Assembly (NCBI GenBank): GCA_037718865.1
Contig: JBBJMP010000001.1
Span: 631,044 to 695,043, forward strand
Length of the DNA: 64,000 bases
Direction of reading: 5' to 3'
Source: JADCRZ01 sp037718865
GTDB lineage: Bacteria; Bacteroidota; Bacteroidia; Chitinophagales; Chitinophagaceae
Below the pieces are notes generated by a model. The model was given only the letters and a program-made list of their open reading frames with translations, was not told where the DNA came from and searched no databases. Both the position numbers and the translations under genes were made by a program. Below, in pieces: positions 1 through 7,381 of this stretch; the first letter of the stretch is position 1; each line of letters starts with the position of its first letter.

Positions 1-433
1 CAATAGATCCGGTCAGGTCTCTTTTGTTAGCCGTACCATAACCGATAACGACTACCTGTTCGAGAGCCGCAGAAGCAGTTGTAAGGGCAATGTTGAATGA
101 GCTCTGGCCGGCCACGCTCAGTTCCTGTGATTCGAAGCCTACAGATGAAAAGACCAGGGTAGCGTTATCTGCTACCCGTAAAGAGAAATCTCCGTTTTTA
201 TTGGTGGATGTGCCCGTACTACTTCCCTTTACGCTTACGGAAACACCTGCAAGGCCTTCGCCAGACGGTGAGGTGACTCTGCCACTTATGGTAGTATCAG
301 CAAAATAAGTATTATTACCTCCTGAGGCCTGGATACCGTCTCCGGGCAGGAAAAAAAGAACCAGTAATAGAAAAGAGAGTGGACCTAAGAGTAGAAAGCT
401 TTTCCGGATAGAGGTAAAAGTTTTTTTTTTCAT
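1..433 (-). CDS. SusC/RagA-type TonB-dependent receptor, N-terminal part (runs off the window)
   Basis: Only the first 144 codons are present; the gene continues beyond position 1. Reading from the ATG at 431-433 there is a lysine-rich start and a long hydrophobic stretch (signal peptide, about residues 10-30). Next comes a CarboxypepD_reg-like fold (about 48-120) with a V-x-V-K-G-x-x-x-G-T pattern. It ends in the hallmark VVVIGYGT segment followed by KRDLTG, the start of the SusC plug. SusC-family proteins are outer-membrane channels that import glycans or peptides with a SusD lipoprotein and TonB energy. The substrate cannot be read from this part. The A9 run right after the ATG lies inside the coding start. 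The tRNA gene lies upstream in the opposite orientation. Confidence 0.92.
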   Translation of the reverse strand, partial: MKKKTFTSIRKSFLLLGPLSFLLLVLFFLPGDGIQASGGNNTYFADTTISGRVTSPSGEGLAGVSVSVKGSSTGTSTNKNGDFSLRVADNATLVFSSVGFESQELSVAGQSSFNIALTTASAALEQVVVIGYGTANKRDLTGSI

Positions 434-653
434 ATTATGGCATTTATTGATATTCTTTCAATCGGGATAAGTAAAACAAGGATGATACAATCGCTGACAA
501 CTCTATTCGTAAGCCAACAATTAGGTCAGTTTCGCTGCATGCAAACCAAGTATATCTGTAAACCAATAGAATTTATATGAAGAAAATCAAATTTAATGAA
601 CTTACTGCTATTTTTTCTATTTTTGCGATCCATCAAGAGCTTCCAAGCACTGT

Positions 654-727
654 GGGCCTATAGCTCAGCTGGTTAGAGCACCTGACTCATAATCAGGTGG
701 TCCCTGGTTCGAGCCCAGGTGGGCCCA
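654..727 (+). tRNA. tRNA with CAT anticodon (elongator Met or lysidine-type Ile2)
   Basis: A full cloverleaf folds. The acceptor stem GGGCCTA pairs with TGGGCCC at 720-726. The D arm, an anticodon arm CCTGA-CTCATAA-TCAGG, a variable region and the GGTTCGAGCC T arm are all present. The anticodon is CAT, so the product is either elongator tRNA-Met or the Ile2 tRNA whose C34 becomes lysidine; the sequence alone does not decide. No CCA is encoded after the discriminator A727. A hairpin terminator follows, and island genes lie downstream, so this is a likely integration target. Confidence 0.93.
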
Positions 728-742
728 CGTAGTACAGCAAAG

Positions 743-768
743 GGTTTCAAGAGATTGAGACCTTTTAC
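743..768 (+). terminator. Rho-independent terminator of the CAT tRNA
   Basis: GGTTTCAA and TTGAGACC pair (one G-U) across a GAGA loop, and TTTT follows. The same hairpin occurs after the tRNA-Asn at 39058. Confidence 0.75.
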
Positions 769-780
769 TTTTTAGGCTCC

Positions 781-798
781 GCGACACATCCGCGACAC
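781..798 (+). repeat. Paired heptamer repeat downstream of tRNA (possible integrase arm site)
   Basis: Two copies of GCGACAC start 11 bp apart (781 and 792), about 54 bp past the tRNA end. A degenerate version sits at the same distance after tRNA-Asn, and a GTTGCCC pair lies after the tmRNA fragment at 55.4 kb. Function is inferred. Confidence 0.45.
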
Positions 799-811
799 AA
801 ATAGGGTGGTT

Positions 812-1200
812 TTAACTGACAGCCTGATCCATAAATGATAAAAAGGGACAGATGAATATATCATTCAGCTGCAGTCCATACACGTACCCCAAAAGATCAT
901 CCTTGTTGGAAGAAACCGGGTGATAAAGCTGAGACCAGAACTTTTCAAACAACTCCTTAATATCAGTCAACCTGGATAATTGAAATTGTACCTGTTCCCT
1001 TGAAAGATTTAATATATCAGTAATCGCAAGTTCTTTTAACTCCTTCAGCTCGTTTTTGAACGATGGGTTGAGAAAGGGGCTTTCATGGCTGATATCATAA
1101 TAAGGGGTTTTCTGTTCCTGGCTAGCCCTCCCATTTTCCCTTGCCTTACCTGGATATCCAGTGTTTGAAGCTTTATGAGAAAATCTTTGAAATGCTTCAT
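812..1200 (-). pseudogene. Broken small gene of unknown function next to the tRNA
   Basis: On the minus strand an ATG at 1198-1200 opens a short frame starting MKHFKDFLIKLQ that stops early. A second frame carries a convincing protein tail with ELKELKELAITDILNLS and SRLTDIKELFEKFWSQLY, ending at the stop 812-814. That frame has no start codon of its own upstream, so a frameshift between the two is likely. The protein would be about 125 residues, mostly helical and charged. I do not recognise the family. Its 5' side is next to the IS1595 insertion, which may also have separated it from its promoter. Confidence 0.45.
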
Positions 1201-1283
1201 AACAAGCTTAATTTAAGTTAATAGGGTTATCCAGATAGAGCGCAAAGCGAAGATAAGAAATAGACCTTAGCTAATAAATTTAG

Positions 1284-1291
1284 TATATTTG
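1284..1291 (+). promoter_or_regulatory. -7 box of the transposase promoter
   Basis: TATATTTG matches the Bacteroidota TAnnTTTG element and lies 17 bp before the ATG at 1308. I see no good -33 TTTG. The same AATTTAGTATATTTGTA string recurs at the right edge of the window. Confidence 0.5.
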
Positions 1292-1307
1292 TACTAAATA
1301 TTTGAGT

Positions 1308-2195
1308 ATGTTTCAGGGAATCACCATTAGTGAGTTTAATAAGTTCTTTACAAGTGAAGATGATTGCAGGCAGTATCTGTTTGATTTAAAATGGAATGAC
1401 GGTTATCGATGCCGCAATTGCAATGGGAAGAAAAGCTGCAAAGGCAAGACTCGGTTTCATTTGCGATGTACACAGTGCGGGTATGATGAATCTGTCACAG
1501 CACACACATTGTTTCACAAGATGAAGATCCCGCTGCTGAAGGCTTTTGGGATTAACTTTCGGATCTCTGTGCGCAAAAAAGGAATGTCAACCATAGAATT
1601 GGCTAATGAATACGGCATCAATCAAAAATCTTCCTGGTTGTTTAAACGAAAGGCACAGGAGGCAATGGCAAGCAGCGGCAAACATCTTCTTAGTGGTCAT
1701 GTAGAAGTGGATGAATTGATGATTGGGGGAGTAGATGAGGGCGAACGCGGAAGAAGCAAGGGAGATAAGAAGCTGGTAGTGATGGCAGTTGAAAAAGTAC
1801 AAGGAGATAAAATAGGACGAGCCTATGCACAAACGATTGAAGATGCCAGTGCAGAAAGCTTTAAGCCTTTCTTCGAGAAATATATTGACAAAGATAACAC
1901 CCAGATTAAGACGGATCAATGGAGGGGTTACTGGCCACTGGAAAGTGAATTTGAAATCAAGCAAAAGCCCTCAAGTAAAGGGAAAAACTTTATGGGATTG
2001 CATTATTTAATCATGAATTTGAAAGGATGGCTAAGAGGTATACATCATAAGTGTTCAGAAAGATTCATGAACGGATATTTAGATGAATTCTTCTTCAGAT
2101 TTAACCGGAGAAACTTTCTACCAACCATCTGGCACAAGCTGATTGAGAGAATGATGCAACATGAACCCTACGCCTATAAAGCAAATGCGACTTAA
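1308..2195 (+). CDS. IS1595-family transposase (ISXO2-like DDE)
   Basis: The protein has about 295 residues. An N-terminal zinc ribbon has two Cys-x2-Cys pairs (YRCRNCNG and LRCTQCGY, roughly residues 35-65). The ISXO2-like catalytic domain follows, with the first acidic residue in VEVDELMIGG (about 135-145), a second in IKTDQWRGYWPL (about 205), and a C-terminal FNGYLDEFFFRFNRR-type motif giving the final catalytic acid. I chose the ATG at 1308 over the TTG at 1302 because it matches the usual MFQG-like start. The frame is uninterrupted, so the element may be active. Confidence 0.9.
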   Translation: MFQGITISEFNKFFTSEDDCRQYLFDLKWNDGYRCRNCNGKKSCKGKTRFHLRCTQCGYDESVTAHTLFHKMKIPLLKAFGINFRISVRKKGMSTIELANEYGINQKSSWLFKRKAQEAMASSGKHLLSGHVEVDELMIGGVDEGERGRSKGDKKLVVMAVEKVQGDKIGRAYAQTIEDASAESFKPFFEKYIDKDNTQIKTDQWRGYWPLESEFEIKQKPSSKGKNFMGLHYLIMNLKGWLRGIHHKCSERFMNGYLDEFFFRFNRRNFLPTIWHKLIERMMQHEPYAYKANAT

Positions 2196-2228
2196 ATGGA
2201 TAACCCTATAAGTTAATTTTCTTTTAAC

Positions 2229-2681
2229 GTGACCAACGAACCTGAAAGCGCTGTCTTGCAGCCTGTTAAAATCAAAACAGTTCCAACCTTCAAAGAGGGA
2301 ATACCCAATGAATTCTTCAATCTAATTAAAGAATACTTTGCACACAGTGATAGGGAAAGACTTTTGGAACTGCTGAATTCTTCCAGTTCTGCGGGAGAAC
2401 CGCTCGTTTTCAATGGTGCAGGTAACCAGCTGGCCGACGCCTTTAAACAGTTATTCGATTCTAATCTCATTGTTGGTTGTAATAAAGCAGAGCTTGAAAA
2501 ATGGATCTTACAGAATTTTAAATACTGCGATAAAGGCGTTAGTAAAAATTACACGGAAAAATATTTGCAGGATATTATTTCTTCCAACACGAAAGCCTGC
2601 CGGTCACCCCTTTTTGATGTTCGGAAAGCACCGGGTGGCCAGTTTTATTTATCTCTCCTTTCAAGAAACAATAGAAAATAG
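2229..2681 (+). CDS. Island protein, RteC-like C-terminal half
   Basis: 150 residues starting at GTG 2229, about 20 bp after the IS end. The central part (FNGAGNQLADAFKQLFDSN, about residues 62-80) followed by a helical segment with F-x-Y and YTEKYLQDI resembles the C-terminal region of RteC-type proteins. Those control excision and transfer of Bacteroides conjugative elements. The N-terminal half of RteC is absent, so this could be a truncated copy or a short relative. Its position next to the HTH and primase-helicase genes fits an island role. The assignment is by pattern only. Confidence 0.5.
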   Translation: MTNEPESAVLQPVKIKTVPTFKEGIPNEFFNLIKEYFAHSDRERLLELLNSSSSAGEPLVFNGAGNQLADAFKQLFDSNLIVGCNKAELEKWILQNFKYCDKGVSKNYTEKYLQDIISSNTKACRSPLFDVRKAPGGQFYLSLLSRNNRK

Positions 2682-2776
2682 CAAAAGATAACAGGGGTAT
2701 CATTGGGGTTGAAGGGGTAAACTCTTGTAACCCTGCAAACCAGTGAGTAGCATTGCAGCATAAACAAAATGCTGTT

Positions 2777-3119
2777 ATGGAATCTATTACATTTGACCAA
2801 TTACTACAGGCGGTTAGCCAATTACAAGAGAAGCTTAATAATATTGAGCAGTTACTTTTACAAGGAGGCCATATTCAACCTGAAACAGATGATCGGCTAA
2901 CAATTTTCTCAGGCTGCACAGTTTCTCAACCTTTCCATTCCTACCATTTATGGTAAAGTTAGTCGCAAAGAGATACCGGTAAATAAGCAGGGCAAGCGCT
3001 TATATTTCTATAAATCAGAATTGGCTGGCTGGATTAAAACTGGCCGTAAAAAGACAATAGCTGAGTTAACGCTTGAGGTAGAACAATCATTTATTACTAA
3101 AAGGAGAACTCATCCATAA
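2777..3119 (+). pseudogene. Excisionase-like helix-turn-helix protein, frameshifted
   Basis: The ATG at 2777 opens a frame with MESITFDQLLQAVSQL and a coiled segment ending at DDRLTI, after which the frame runs out at 2956. One base further along, from about 2908, a second frame carries SQAAQFLNLSIPTIYGKV, then EIPVNKQGKRLYFYKSEL and WIKTGRKKTI, stopping at 3119. Together they make the roughly 113-aa helix-turn-helix protein found in many Bacteroidota islands beside the primase-helicase gene. Removing one T from the T4 run at 2904-2907 restores a single frame. Members of this family are taken to act as excisionase-like DNA-binding factors. This copy is disrupted or misread. Confidence 0.8.
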
Positions 3120-3140
3120 TCAATCCAAATCTATGTCAAC

Positions 3141-4368
3141 ATGTCAACAATCGATTATCCCTTGAATAATCCTTTCAGTTATATCCGGGTGCAAACGAAT
3201 TATTATAAGAAATGCCGGCAACCAACAATAAACGGCGATTTCATAGAAGTGTGGGTACCCTGGTCGATGGAAATGCTGAAACAGGATTTATCAAAAAGCT
3301 ATTTAAAAAAAAATCCAGAAGTTTGATGGTTTCGCGTGCGTACCGAGTCACCTGAATTACCAGGAAACTGTAGGTAACTTCTATAATCTTTATCAACCCC
3401 TGGAATGGAAGCCAGAGCCTGGGAGCTGCGGCACGATACTGCAATTTCTGCGACACATTTTTGCTGAGCAATATGAGCTTGGTTTGGACTACCTGACCCT
3501 GCTTTTTACCAGCCCAACACAGAAATTGCCAGTACTCTGCCTGGTATCACAGGAGCGTAAAACTGGTAAAACGACTTTTCTGAATTTGCTAAAACTTATT
3601 TTTGGAAAGAACATGACATTTAATGGTAACAGTGACTTCCGGTCACAGTTTAATTCAGACTGGATGAATATGTTGCTTATCGCAGTAGATGAAGTGTTAC
3701 TGGACAGGAGGGAGGATTCCGAAAAGATCAAAAATTTAAGTACCGCCCGTACATCCAAGTCCGAATCCAAGAACAAGGACCGTAAGGAAATTGAATTCTT
3801 TGGCAAGTTTGTTCTTTGCTCCAACAATGAAGAAAACTTTATAGTGATTGATTCTACAGAAACGCGGTGCTGGATCAGGAAAATATCAACGCTGCAGCTC
3901 GAAAACATCCAATTGCTGCAGGGCATGAAAAAGGAAATACCTGCTTTTCTTTATTACCTGTTGCAAAGACCTTTAACTGTACCAACCGGCTCAACCCGGA
4001 TGTGGTTCTCGGAAAAGCAACTTCGCACGGATGCATTGGTGCGTGTGATCAGGAGCAATCGCAACAAGGTAGAAACAGAAATGCTGTTACTTTTCAAAGA
4101 AATCTTTGATACGACAGAGTCTAAAGAATTGCATTTTGCTAATAAGGATCTTCTTGAATTACTAAAGAAAACAGTACCAAGGCCTTCCAGGCAGCATATC
4201 TCTACAGTGCTTCAACAAGAGTGGAAATTAGAACCGGTGAATAATAGTTTGACCTACCAGACCTATATCTATAATACGGCGAATGAACTGGTACCGGCCC
4301 ATTATACGGGACGCTATTACACAATATATCGTGATTGGATTAATCAAAAGTTTGATGAGACCGGGTAA
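3141..4368 (+). pseudogene. Primase-helicase (SF3, DUF5906-type) of an integrative element, frameshifted
   Basis: Two frames meet at an A9 run (3305-3313). The first, from ATG 3141, encodes IRVQTNYYKK and a VPWSMEMLKQD segment. The second carries KFDGFACVPSHLNYQ and a full SF3 helicase core: Walker A ERKTGKTTFL, Walker B LLIAVDEVLLD and a sensor KFVLCSNNEENF followed by an ETRCWIRK arginine motif. Removing one A joins them into a protein of about 408 aa, the usual size. Such proteins unwind and prime DNA when islands replicate after excision. It is a real family member; either it is decayed, uses slippage at A9, or the run is misread. Confidence 0.85.
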
Positions 4369-4691
4369 GAATTGGCTGAAAGGTCCTCGGGCAAAAAATC
4401 AGGACAGCCCGTAAAGAAAAGGGAGTAGATCAGGAAAGCTTCGCAAAGTGTGTAAATCTTACCCGGACATCAATCATTAATATTGAAAAAGGAAGGCAGC
4501 GCCCTTCGGTACATCAAATTTGGCAAATGGCCCAGTATTTGAATATTTTTATAATGGACCTTATCCCACCTTTGGATCTTAGTGCACAACTTGATGATTG
4601 GTCAAAAAAAGTCAAAAACAACTCACACATCAACGATGCCGATTCTGAGAAATACATTCTTAGTTTCATTTCCGCTACCCGTACTAGTTAA
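4355..4691 (+). pseudogene. XRE-family HTH regulator with disrupted start
   Basis: A clear XRE helix-turn-helix is readable from about 4380 to the stop at 4689-4691: LGQKIRTARKEKGVDQESF, then LTRTSIINIEKGRQRPSVH and QIWQMAQYLNI, with a short acidic tail. That frame is preceded by an in-frame TGA and has no ATG, GTG or TTG. An ATG at 4355, overlapping the end of the primase-helicase, gives MRPGKNWLK and would join it after loss of one G near 4382. It probably partners with the ImmA/IrrE peptidase 24 bp downstream. Confidence 0.7.
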
Positions 4692-4714
4692 TTAATTTTT
4701 GACATATAAACATT

Positions 4715-5224
4715 ATGGAGATCGCCCAAGAAGTTAATAAGTTATTATTGAATCATCAAACTTTGCCTATACCCGTGGACAATGTGGTTGCTGATTGCGG
4801 TTTAAAAATGATATCCTATGATCTTGGTGATAATATAAGTGGGGTATTAATCATAGAGAACGGACAGGCTACAATCGGTTTTAATAAAAATGAAAGCCGT
4901 GTACGCAATCGCTTCTCAGTTGCGCATGAACTGGGACATTATATACTTCATAAAGATGGCTCTGATCTTTTTGTGGACAAGCAGTTTAGAGTAATGTACC
5001 GTGGCACAAATACCGACGGCGTGAATTATACACACGAACGGGAAGCCAATGAATTTGCAGCATGTCTTTTAATGCCTGACAACCTGGTAAGAGAAGAAAT
5101 AGCTTCTCTGGAACTTGATTATACAGATGAGGATATCATTAAAATACTAGCAAAAAAATTCGACGTTAGCACAGTTGCAATGTCTATTCGTTTGTCAAAT
5201 CTGGGCTTCTTCAAAGATCATTAA
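4715..5224 (+). CDS. ImmA/IrrE-family zinc metallopeptidase
   Basis: 169 residues from ATG 4715. The zinc motif HELGH is at residues 71-75 (in SVAHELGHYILH) and a downstream glutamate is in HEREANEFAACLLMP (about 110-123), the standard ImmA/IrrE (COG2856) arrangement. The rest is a helical C-terminal region. Relatives cut or inactivate a cognate XRE repressor after DNA damage or another signal (ImmA acting on ImmR in ICEBs1; IrrE acting on DdrO). The XRE gene directly upstream is the natural partner. The pair may control the island or the defence-like operon downstream, or act as a toxin-antitoxin-like unit. Confidence 0.88.
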   Translation: MEIAQEVNKLLLNHQTLPIPVDNVVADCGLKMISYDLGDNISGVLIIENGQATIGFNKNESRVRNRFSVAHELGHYILHKDGSDLFVDKQFRVMYRGTNTDGVNYTHEREANEFAACLLMPDNLVREEIASLELDYTDEDIIKILAKKFDVSTVAMSIRLSNLGFFKDH

Positions 5225-5827
5225 GGACCAATCAAAGATATTCCTTAAAATTTTAGCGGTACTGTTTATTCGTACTTGAATACTTGATGCCCATCCCATT
5301 CGTGTAATTTTTTGGGATATCATTAGTTCAATCAAATAAATCTTTTTGTTGATTCTCCGGAATCTCTCTTCTTTTGGTAATTCCGCTTTAATTTTCGTTC
5401 CACGCTTATAACAGTTATTAATTGTTCAATATTTGAATTTGTTCATGAACATGAACGTCATATTTTTTTAACATGAAAGAGAATGAAATCATTGGGAATG
5501 GTGTCAACAATTTAAAAGCTTTAATTAAGTTAAAGATGGAATACATTCAGCCATGAAACGCTGATGAACTAGTCGGCCAACTTTTATTGGCGGAAACAAA
5601 CAAAAATTATTTGTGGACATGAGGCGTGAACTGCAACATACCAATGGCCGATCATCATAATAAGAAAGATTTCCGTAAATTCAGTTTTTAACTACTCTAA
5701 AACTGCCTTATGAACCTCATCCAATCAACCTTTCGCCTGCCAATCTTAAAGATGGCCCGCGGCTTAAAGCTACCCGTTTCGAAACCTGAAACCTGTCATA
5801 TAACCTTCGAATTGATAAATTTATAAC
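5225..5827 (+). other. 600-bp spacer before the defence-like operon, with an ORF remnant
   Basis: No clear gene. An ATG at 5473 gives a 27-codon frame starting MKENEIIGNGVNNLKALI that ends in TGA at 5554-5556. The same frame then continues with NADELVGQLLLAETNKNY, so this may be a small gene broken by a stop. The region must hold the promoter of the operon at 5828, but I cannot point to a good TTTG/TAnnTTTG pair. Confidence 0.4.
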
Positions 5828-7381
5828 ATGCAATATGGGGCATTTAACCGGCAGATTTTACATTTTTTCCTTGCGAGAGCAAATTCGGCCTTTTGCTCAC
5901 TATCTATTGATAAAGAAGAAATAGAGGCAGTAATTGACGTTCATAAAATTCCTTCATTTGCTGAATTAAGAAGTGATTGGAATAAACTACTAAGCCCGTA
6001 TGATGACATACCTCAATACTTTGGTTTAATAGCCATTCAATGTTATGCCGCCTACAATATGTCAAGTGATGCTGATAATGCAGGAGATGCCTATCAGGTA
6101 CGGTTGAAAGGCTTATTAGGCCTATATGACAATAACGAGTTGCAGACACTTTTTCGCGGTAAATCAGGCGAATTCCCTGTTCAGGAGGAAATTTGGTTAG
6201 ATGCGCAAGCGTTTCTCAAGCAAAATTTTGACCTGAATCTGGATCTGCCTCCGAGAATTACTCATGCAGGCCGTTTTGTTCAATTTCCTAAATCTCAATC
6301 ACTATTAATAACAGAAGAGCTGAGACGCTTTACTACTTTCTTCGCGCAGGAATTTCAAGTGAAGGAAATTATTCCCTTTACCTATTTCAGATCCCGACTT
6401 AATTTATCCCTGACTAATATTAATACTACTACCCGCGCGAAAGAATTATTAAATGATCCATTAAAAGCAGAAAGATGCGCAAGGCAGGTTTTTAACTTCT
6501 TTAATTCATGGCAAGGCGAAATCTATGAAAATATTTCCAAACGAAATAAAAATAGCAAACACAGACAAACCGCGGCCCAACTTGAAAGTGCGACTTCGCT
6601 CATATTGACTTTTAACAATGATAAACCGGAGCTTTACCTGATCGAAAAGGAATCGAGGAAGCCAATACTGCTGGAATGGAGCACTGTTTTCTCCATCCCA
6701 AAATATAAGACATTTTACTCGGGAATTTATTTTTTTACACAGCTGGATACTTATTGTGATGACTACGAAGATTCCCGGTTTCTATACCCGAGTTTAACCA
6801 ACTATATTCTTGTTAATAAAAATGTCAAAAGGCGGGAATGTGAGTATCTGGAAAAGATATCTGATAATAAAATAGAAATCAGCGGCCCGGTAGCGCTATA
6901 TAAGGTCAGTATAAACTGTCCGGATCGCGGCTCACCATTGGCCGAATATATGCTACCAGAATGTCCTGCCACATTGTTTGGGGGACTGAAATTCGGAAGG
7001 GGTAACATTTTTATTAAGGGGTTCGGACCGGCTATCTGCTGTGCAAGCCCCTGTGCTGTGTTACATGAAAACCGGAAATGCGAGTACGACAGAGAAATCA
7101 GCAGCACGGGAAAATACAAAGTGCGGGTTGATAATTACAAGGACATTGAGTTCGAAATTATTGAGTTTGCTTACTATAATGATGTTGTATTATCTAGAAA
7201 GGGAGGTTGGAAACTCAGCAACTATTCGTTTCATGCCGATTTTGACATCGAAGGTTGTGGTTTAAAAGAGTTACCCGGTCCAGAAAGCATTGATGTCAGA
7301 GATTGGATAGGCGTTAATCTTGGAATTAAATACAAGGGTACTAATATCCTGCTAAGCGCAATTTCAAATAACAGAAAATGA
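5828..7381 (+). CDS. Unknown 517-aa protein, first gene of helicase operon
   Basis: Starts at ATG 5828; its end overlaps the next gene by 4 bp (ATGA). No signal peptide or membrane segment is seen. The N-terminal third is helical: FNRQILHFFLARANSAF, later FGLIAIQCYAAYNM and YQVRLKGLLGLYDN, then a W-containing SEFP-like turn. Around residues 155-200 is SQSLLITEELRRFTTFFAQ. The middle has KHRQTAAQLES. The C-terminal 200 residues look beta-rich, with Gly-Pro turns and cysteines (PAICCASPCAVLH), possibly an Ig-like or sensor-type fold. I do not recognise the family and see no nuclease motif. Coupling to the helicase suggests a structural or recognition subunit of the same system. Confidence 0.85.
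   Translation: MQYGAFNRQILHFFLARANSAFCSLSIDKEEIEAVIDVHKIPSFAELRSDWNKLLSPYDDIPQYFGLIAIQCYAAYNMSSDADNAGDAYQVRLKGLLGLYDNNELQTLFRGKSGEFPVQEEIWLDAQAFLKQNFDLNLDLPPRITHAGRFVQFPKSQSLLITEELRRFTTFFAQEFQVKEIIPFTYFRSRLNLSLTNINTTTRAKELLNDPLKAERCARQVFNFFNSWQGEIYENISKRNKNSKHRQTAAQLESATSLILTFNNDKPELYLIEKESRKPILLEWSTVFSIPKYKTFYSGIYFFTQLDTYCDDYEDSRFLYPSLTNYILVNKNVKRRECEYLEKISDNKIEISGPVALYKVSINCPDRGSPLAEYMLPECPATLFGGLKFGRGNIFIKGFGPAICCASPCAVLHENRKCEYDREISSTGKYKVRVDNYKDIEFEIIEFAYYNDVVLSRKGGWKLSNYSFHADFDIEGCGLKELPGPESIDVRDWIGVNLGIKYKGTNILLSAISNNRK

Larger units (their letters stand above)
1223..2209 (+). mobile_element. IS1595-family (ISXO2-like) insertion sequence, complete
   Basis: About 987 bp with one transposase gene. 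The ends are inverted repeats: AGGGTTATCC at 1223 and GGATAACCCT at 2198-2207. The 8-mer AAGTTAAT stands directly before the left end (1215-1222) and again at 2210-2217, fitting the 8-bp target duplication of this family. Exact tip bases are uncertain by two nucleotides. The clean duplication and open frame suggest a recent insertion. It lies between a minus-strand gene and a plus-strand gene. Confidence 0.85.

Noticed and set aside
3241..3926. Minus-strand frames across the primase-helicase
   Set aside because: They are antisense to clear SF3 helicase motifs.
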